From the NCBI GenBank assembly GCA_012728115.1, contig JAAYFS010000029.1, positions 1-33,899 on the forward strand: a stretch of DNA of 33,899 nt, given 5' to 3'. The notes under the pieces were generated by a model, which worked only from the letters and a program-made list of their open reading frames with translations, was not told where the DNA came from and ran no database searches. The translations under genes and the position numbers were made by a program. Of the stretch, positions 31,031-33,899 are shown one piece after another. Origin of the DNA: Bacillota bacterium (GTDB taxonomy: Bacteria; Bacillota; Limnochordia; Darwinibacteriales; JAAYFS01). Positions within the stretch are counted from its first letter, which is position 1; every line of letters starts with the position of its first letter.

Positions 31031-31300
31031 ATGCAATCTCTTTTTCACAAGGAACAAGAGATTTTTTTACGAACTTGGAAGAGGAAGCGCAAGGATGGTC
31101 ATTTTAGATACTCCTTTAAGATGTTCTTGATGTTAATGGGAATAGCTTTCGTAGTGTGTCTTTACAAACGCTTCATCCAGAAAGACTTGCAGAACTATGA
31201 GCTCCTTTGGTATTTCTTAATCTGTGTCGCTATTCCAAACCTCTTCTGGTTCATTAACGAGTGGCGCTTTGCTCGATTGCGGTCAAAGTTCAATAAATAA
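31031..31300 (+). CDS. Small two-helix membrane protein, possible immunity protein
   Basis: An 89-residue basic membrane protein with two hydrophobic helices (about 28-46, SFKMFLMLMGIAFVVCLY, and about 58-75, LLWYFLICVAIPNLFWFI) and a charged N-terminus (RTWKRKRKDGHFRY). AAAGGAG is well placed before ATG 31031, 15 bases after the second precursor, so it is in the same unit. Small basic membrane proteins at this position are often bacteriocin immunity proteins. No family is recognised. Confidence 0.68.
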   Translation: MQSLFHKEQEIFLRTWKRKRKDGHFRYSFKMFLMLMGIAFVVCLYKRFIQKDLQNYELLWYFLICVAIPNLFWFINEWRFARLRSKFNK

Positions 31301-31303
31301 TAA

Positions 31304-31333
31304 TTAAAAACGGGCAGCATAATGTGCTGTCCG
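31304..31333 (-). terminator. Terminator of the marR operon (minus strand)
   Basis: CGGGCAGCA (31311-31319) and TGCTGTCCG (31325-31333, one G-T) with a 5-base loop. On the minus strand it is followed by TTTTTAATT. On the plus strand no T-run follows. Confidence 0.82.
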
Positions 31334-31341
31334 CTATAGGT

Positions 31342-31989
31342 CTAAGGTTCAAATTCGTTTATATTGGGACTTAATATAGTTTGGGGTTGTTTTTTTCTAA
31401 TAATAGTCGCTCCAGTCACAAGCAAGTAAACCGCAATTATTATTGACCCCCCTAAATCTAGATACTTGGTGGCTGGAGCAGCTGGCGCTAGTATAATAGC
31501 GGTTAATGCAGTTGTTACACATATATCGACAGCTGATTTTGCCATGTATAATCTACTTTGAACTGCAAAGATGCCATTTGGATTAAGACGATTGAGTTTA
31601 CGATATCGTAACCAAAACCAGGTGTTGGTTATAACTCCTAGAACTGCTATTATTAATGCTGGGATCACATTTCCTTTTTCTTTGGATATCGAAAAGATAC
31701 TGATTAAGAGCATTGCTAGTCCTGATAAACACATTGCGGTTCCAACGCAAAAATTGGCAAGATACTCTAATCTATTCTTTTGTTCGACACTTGGATTACT
31801 ATCTTTATTCAAAATTCGAAAGACGATTAAGGATACGATAATAGCACCTAGTTCCGCTGAGCGACGAACAAAATCTGCCAGTTGGGTAGCGGAGCGACCG
31901 AAAAAAAGTGCCACTCCTAAAATAAGTGGACCTGGCGAACTTAACAGGGCAGAGGCAATAAGGGTTCGTTCTCCTGAATTTTTTTGCAC
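31342..31989 (-). CDS. Cation-efflux (CDF)-like membrane protein, degenerate
   Basis: A 215-residue membrane protein with about six hydrophobic helices. The order resembles the cation diffusion facilitator membrane domain: ADFVRRSAELGAIIVSLIVF early, NTWFWLRYRKL in the middle loop, and YMAKSAVDICVTTALTAIIL followed by DLGGSIIIAVYLLVTGATII near the end. The usual HxxxD and DxxxD metal ligands are only partly kept (one Asp in AVDIC), and no C-terminal metal domain follows. So it may be a divergent member with another substrate. GTG 31989 has GGGGGGG 8 bases ahead. It starts 4 bases after the kinase gene stop, third in the marR-led operon. Confidence 0.6.
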   Translation of the reverse strand: MQKNSGERTLIASALLSSPGPLILGVALFFGRSATQLADFVRRSAELGAIIVSLIVFRILNKDSNPSVEQKNRLEYLANFCVGTAMCLSGLAMLLISIFSISKEKGNVIPALIIAVLGVITNTWFWLRYRKLNRLNPNGIFAVQSRLYMAKSAVDICVTTALTAIILAPAAPATKYLDLGGSIIIAVYLLVTGATIIRKKQPQTILSPNINEFEP

Positions 31990-31993
31990 AATA

Positions 31994-32704
31994 CTAACCC
32001 CCCCACAAGTGAACTAACGGAATTAATACCGCTGCTGCTGCTAGGGGACAGGTAACAGTATCCATTCCACCCTTGGTATATAACTCTACAGTTGTACAAA
32101 CCGCGGCAGTAATCAAAGAAATTGGGAAATAAGCGTACCAAGCGACCGCGTTATAAATCAGTAAGATCACAAGCACCGAAACAAATGACACCAAAAACAT
32201 CGCAAGACAACCCTCAAGGCTTTTCTTTCCTTCGATCATTTTACCCTCAAGTTTATGTTTACCAAAATGTTTGCCAACTAATGCTGCAGCTGCATCCCCG
32301 AACCCCCAAGCGAAAATTGAAGCTAGTACTAAGTAACGTTCGCCAAGGATACCCCAACATAGTAAGATCAAAAAAGCGAACAAAGAAAAGATCGATATCA
32401 TACTTCGTCTTAGTTCGCCAGTGTTTCGTTCGGTGAGAAGCTTGGATAAACCAGGTATTCGTTGACCCAACGTTAGTATAGGGAAAGCGATCACGATAAA
32501 GCTCAAGGATGCAATTGCGGCGATCCACCAGGTATCAAATCCATAGACCAGAACGAAAGTTGAGCCTAGAAGTATGGTATGCAGGGTTTTGCGGAATATT
32601 TCGGTTGGGATGTCGATAAAGACGCGAATTAAAACAGCAATGAAAATAAAAAATACGAAATAGGAGATTAAAATTGCAAAACCATTAAGAAACTCGGTGA
32701 ACAT
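31994..32704 (-). CDS. Polyprenol/dolichol kinase-like membrane protein (SEC59 family)
   Basis: A 236-residue membrane protein resembling CTP-dependent lipid kinases and phosphatidate cytidylyltransferases. Seen: RKTLHTILLGSTFVLVYG (about 38-55), WGFGDAAAALVGKHFGKHKL (about 132-151) and EGKKSLEGCLAMF (about 157-169), the usual nucleotide and lipid-head motifs, with about seven hydrophobic helices. It would phosphorylate a polyprenol or diacylglycerol at the membrane. ATG 32704 has GGAGGA inside the end of the marR gene, whose stop is 2 bases away, so they are coupled. The role is inferred from the family. Confidence 0.8.
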   Translation of the reverse strand: MFTEFLNGFAILISYFVFFIFIAVLIRVFIDIPTEIFRKTLHTILLGSTFVLVYGFDTWWIAAIASLSFIVIAFPILTLGQRIPGLSKLLTERNTGELRRSMISIFSLFAFLILLCWGILGERYLVLASIFAWGFGDAAAALVGKHFGKHKLEGKMIEGKKSLEGCLAMFLVSFVSVLVILLIYNAVAWYAYFPISLITAAVCTTVELYTKGGMDTVTCPLAAAAVLIPLVHLWGG

Positions 32705-32706
32705 TA

Positions 32707-33141
32707 TTAGTCCTCCACGACCCGTAGGTTATTCTTTATTTGCGCTAGCAATTGCTCAATACGATAAACTTCTTCGTCGGGGATGTCATGTCTAACAAGA
32801 GCATAAAGATCATCGTATATTCTTTTGACTTCATCTTCGATTAATGCGACCTTATTTGTAAGGCAGATATAGTGAGCGCGTCGATCATTATTATGACGTT
32901 CGCGAATAACATATCCTTTTGATTCGAGGGAATTAACAACTCGCGAAACGGCAGCTTTATCAACATCAAGTTGTTCTGCAAGCTGTTCTTGTTGAAGTTT
33001 ATTGCTTCCCGTTAGAAGGAGATAGAGCAGATTGCCTTCGGAGCTGGAAAGGTTTAACGGCTTGAGTTCTTCATTTATGATTTGGCGTACAGTACGTAAG
33101 ATAGCTTTCATGTCTAACCAAACATTGCGAATTAATAACAT
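32707..33141 (-). CDS. MarR-family transcriptional regulator
   Basis: A winged-helix repressor of 144 residues, likely a dimer. The DNA-binding part is about 50-105: LQQEQLAEQLDVDKAAVSRVVNSLESKGYV, then the wing with NDRRAHYICLT. ATG 33141 has AAAGGG upstream; the open frame runs further back across the operator but has no ribosome site. The gene leads an operon with a lipid kinase-like and a CDF-like membrane protein. A perfect palindrome covers the promoter, so autorepression is very likely, with the ligand unknown (many MarR proteins answer to phenolic or oxidising compounds). Confidence 0.9.
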   Translation of the reverse strand: MLLIRNVWLDMKAILRTVRQIINEELKPLNLSSSEGNLLYLLLTGSNKLQQEQLAEQLDVDKAAVSRVVNSLESKGYVIRERHNNDRRAHYICLTNKVALIEDEVKRIYDDLYALVRHDIPDEEVYRIEQLLAQIKNNLRVVED

Positions 33142-33162
33142 TTTTTCAACCCTTTCGATCAG

Positions 33163-33191
33163 ATTATACAGCAAGATAGTTGATAGATCAA
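33163..33191 (-). promoter_or_regulatory. Sigma-A type promoter of the marR operon
   Basis: On the minus strand TTGATC (33191-33186), a 17-base spacer, TATAAT (33168-33163). The -10 is perfect. Confidence 0.82.
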
Positions 33192-33198
33192 CTATCTT
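33173..33198. promoter_or_regulatory. MarR operator palindrome
   Basis: A perfect inverted repeat of 12-2-12: AAGATAGTTGAT (33173-33184), AG, ATCAACTATCTT (33187-33198). It spans the -35 and most of the spacer of the marR promoter. Confidence 0.85.
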
Positions 33199-33205
33199 AT
33201 GAGCC

Positions 33206-33247
33206 AAAAAAACCCTCTGTTTAGTACAAGGTACGGATCAGAGGGTT
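33206..33247 (-). terminator. Terminator of the right-end MATE gene (minus strand)
   Basis: AACCCTCTG (33211-33219) and CAGAGGGTT (33239-33247) with a 19-base loop. On the minus strand it ends in a run of T. It separates the MATE gene from the marR promoter. Confidence 0.85.
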
Positions 33248-33271
33248 GAAAACATGAAACTTAGAATTTTA

Positions 33272-33899
33272 TTAATTAGTAGCTACTTTCAATTCTTCTT
33301 CAGAATGAGTGATAAGAGCTTTCTTTTTCCAAGCACCTATTCGGTAAAAAATGGTAGTCACTACAGCGCCAAGTGTCCAAGAGATCAGTAGAGAGATAAA
33401 GACAGATTCAGGTCTACCTGTAGGATACAATTCACTTCTGGTAAAGTAAGCGATTCCGTAGGCGATTGGGATACGAAGAACAACAGTGGTAAAAATCGAG
33501 ATCCACATAGGTGTAATTGTATCGCCAGCACCTCGCATAACTCCAGACAAACATTGAGTAATCGCCATCGCAACATATCCAACAGCCAAAATTCGCATCA
33601 TTCGCATACTCAAATCAACGAGTTCGGATGTATCTGTAAATACGTTCATGATATAACGACCGAAAAACAGTAATAAAACTGTGATCACAGCAGAAGTAGC
33701 TACCGCAATTTTGGTACCGTCCTTAGTACCTTGAGTGACTCGCTCAAATTTTCTAGCACCGATGTTTTGACCTGCAAAGGTGGTCATTGCATTGCCGAAT
33801 GAGAAATTAGGCATCATCGCAAAACCATCGACCCTCATAACAATTACGTTACAAGCAATAACTGGTTTGACCCCCGAATTATGGAGAATATCTGCTTAA
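33272..33899 (-). pseudogene. MATE transporter, 3' part only; possibly interrupted
   Basis: The C-terminal part of a MATE antiporter. From the window edge the frame reads SGVKPVIACNVIVMRVDGFA, then MMPNFSFGNAMTTFAGQNIG, GVMRGAGDTITPMWIS and the final helices, as in the second MATE half. The in-frame codon at 33898-33896 is TAA, inside sequence that still aligns with the family. ATG 33838 could give 188 residues but has no SD. So the gene is either truncated by the window and also broken by a frameshift or stop, or the last bases are in error. It is not the same gene as the MATE at 26801. Confidence 0.6.

Noticed and set aside
31571-32017. 148-codon plus-strand frame opposite the CDF-like gene
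   Set aside because: It is antisense to a membrane protein with a good SD and operon context and has no ribosome site; it reads as a shadow.
1-33899. CRISPR arrays, insertion sequences, tRNA or rRNA genes
   Set aside because: No regularly spaced repeats, transposase frames with terminal repeats, or tRNA/rRNA signatures were seen on either strand by reading.

Overview
The window looks like a low-GC Bacillota (Firmicutes) chromosome segment. The signs are purine-rich Shine-Dalgarno (SD) sequences before almost every gene, frequent GTG/TTG starts, consensus sigma-A type promoters (TTGACA-17-TATTAT twice), intrinsic terminators at most transcription-unit ends, and families common in that phylum (DUF2512/YndM, PerR-like Fur, Dps, C39-peptidase ABC exporters, double-glycine peptides). 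I cannot name the species. No rRNA, tRNA, CRISPR array, insertion sequence or transposase was seen.

Layout. 1-206 is upstream DNA with nothing I recognise. 207-4992: asnS, then an ABC-2 type exporter operon (one ATPase, two permeases). 4982-6850: a cytoplasmic heparinase II/III-like protein on the minus strand. 6996-10221: a LolD/MacB-like ATPase with a large double FtsX permease. 10237-10914: a queuosine-precursor transporter family protein (minus). 11120-11959: an alpha/beta hydrolase pseudogene. 12128-14818: a large Svx-like metallopeptidase with SHD1-like, beta-helix-like and LamG-like regions. 14858-15600: a Gln-rich small protein and DUF2512 (minus). 15716-17772: a metal-homeostasis block with a divergent ZnuA/TroA-type binding protein, a PerR-like regulator and Dps. 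17911-19137: tyrS. 19138-19975: a sparse region with a candidate 45-residue Arg-rich peptide gene.

19976-24340 is a tripartite peptide exporter: C39-peptidase ABC transporter, HlyD-like adaptor, and a TolC-like protein that appears to lack the beta-barrel segments. It is followed without a visible terminator by a HpaII-type restriction-modification pair (24404-26619). I found only two CCGG sites in the whole window, which fits that specificity. Then come a MATE transporter and an orphan methyltransferase. 29478-31300 is a cluster of small genes: a Lys-rich 47-mer, a zinc ribbon, an acidic 153-mer, two consecutive double-glycine leader peptides resembling a two-peptide bacteriocin, and a two-helix membrane protein that could be the immunity protein. 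The right end carries, on the minus strand, a marR-led operon with a perfect 12-2-12 operator palindrome over its promoter, and the 3' part of a second MATE gene with an in-frame stop near the window edge.

How the genes may work together. The most interesting unit is the pair of double-glycine peptides and the C39/HlyD/TolC-like exporter about 6 kb upstream. The C39 domain would cut the leaders while exporting the peptides, and the neighbouring two-helix protein would protect the producer. The barrel-less TolC-like protein suggests a periplasm-spanning exporter refashioned for a different envelope. A second theme is three TTG-start genes (12128, 15163, 29478) whose SD lies in or directly beside the 3' arm of a perfect inverted repeat. 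Both themes are inferences from sequence.
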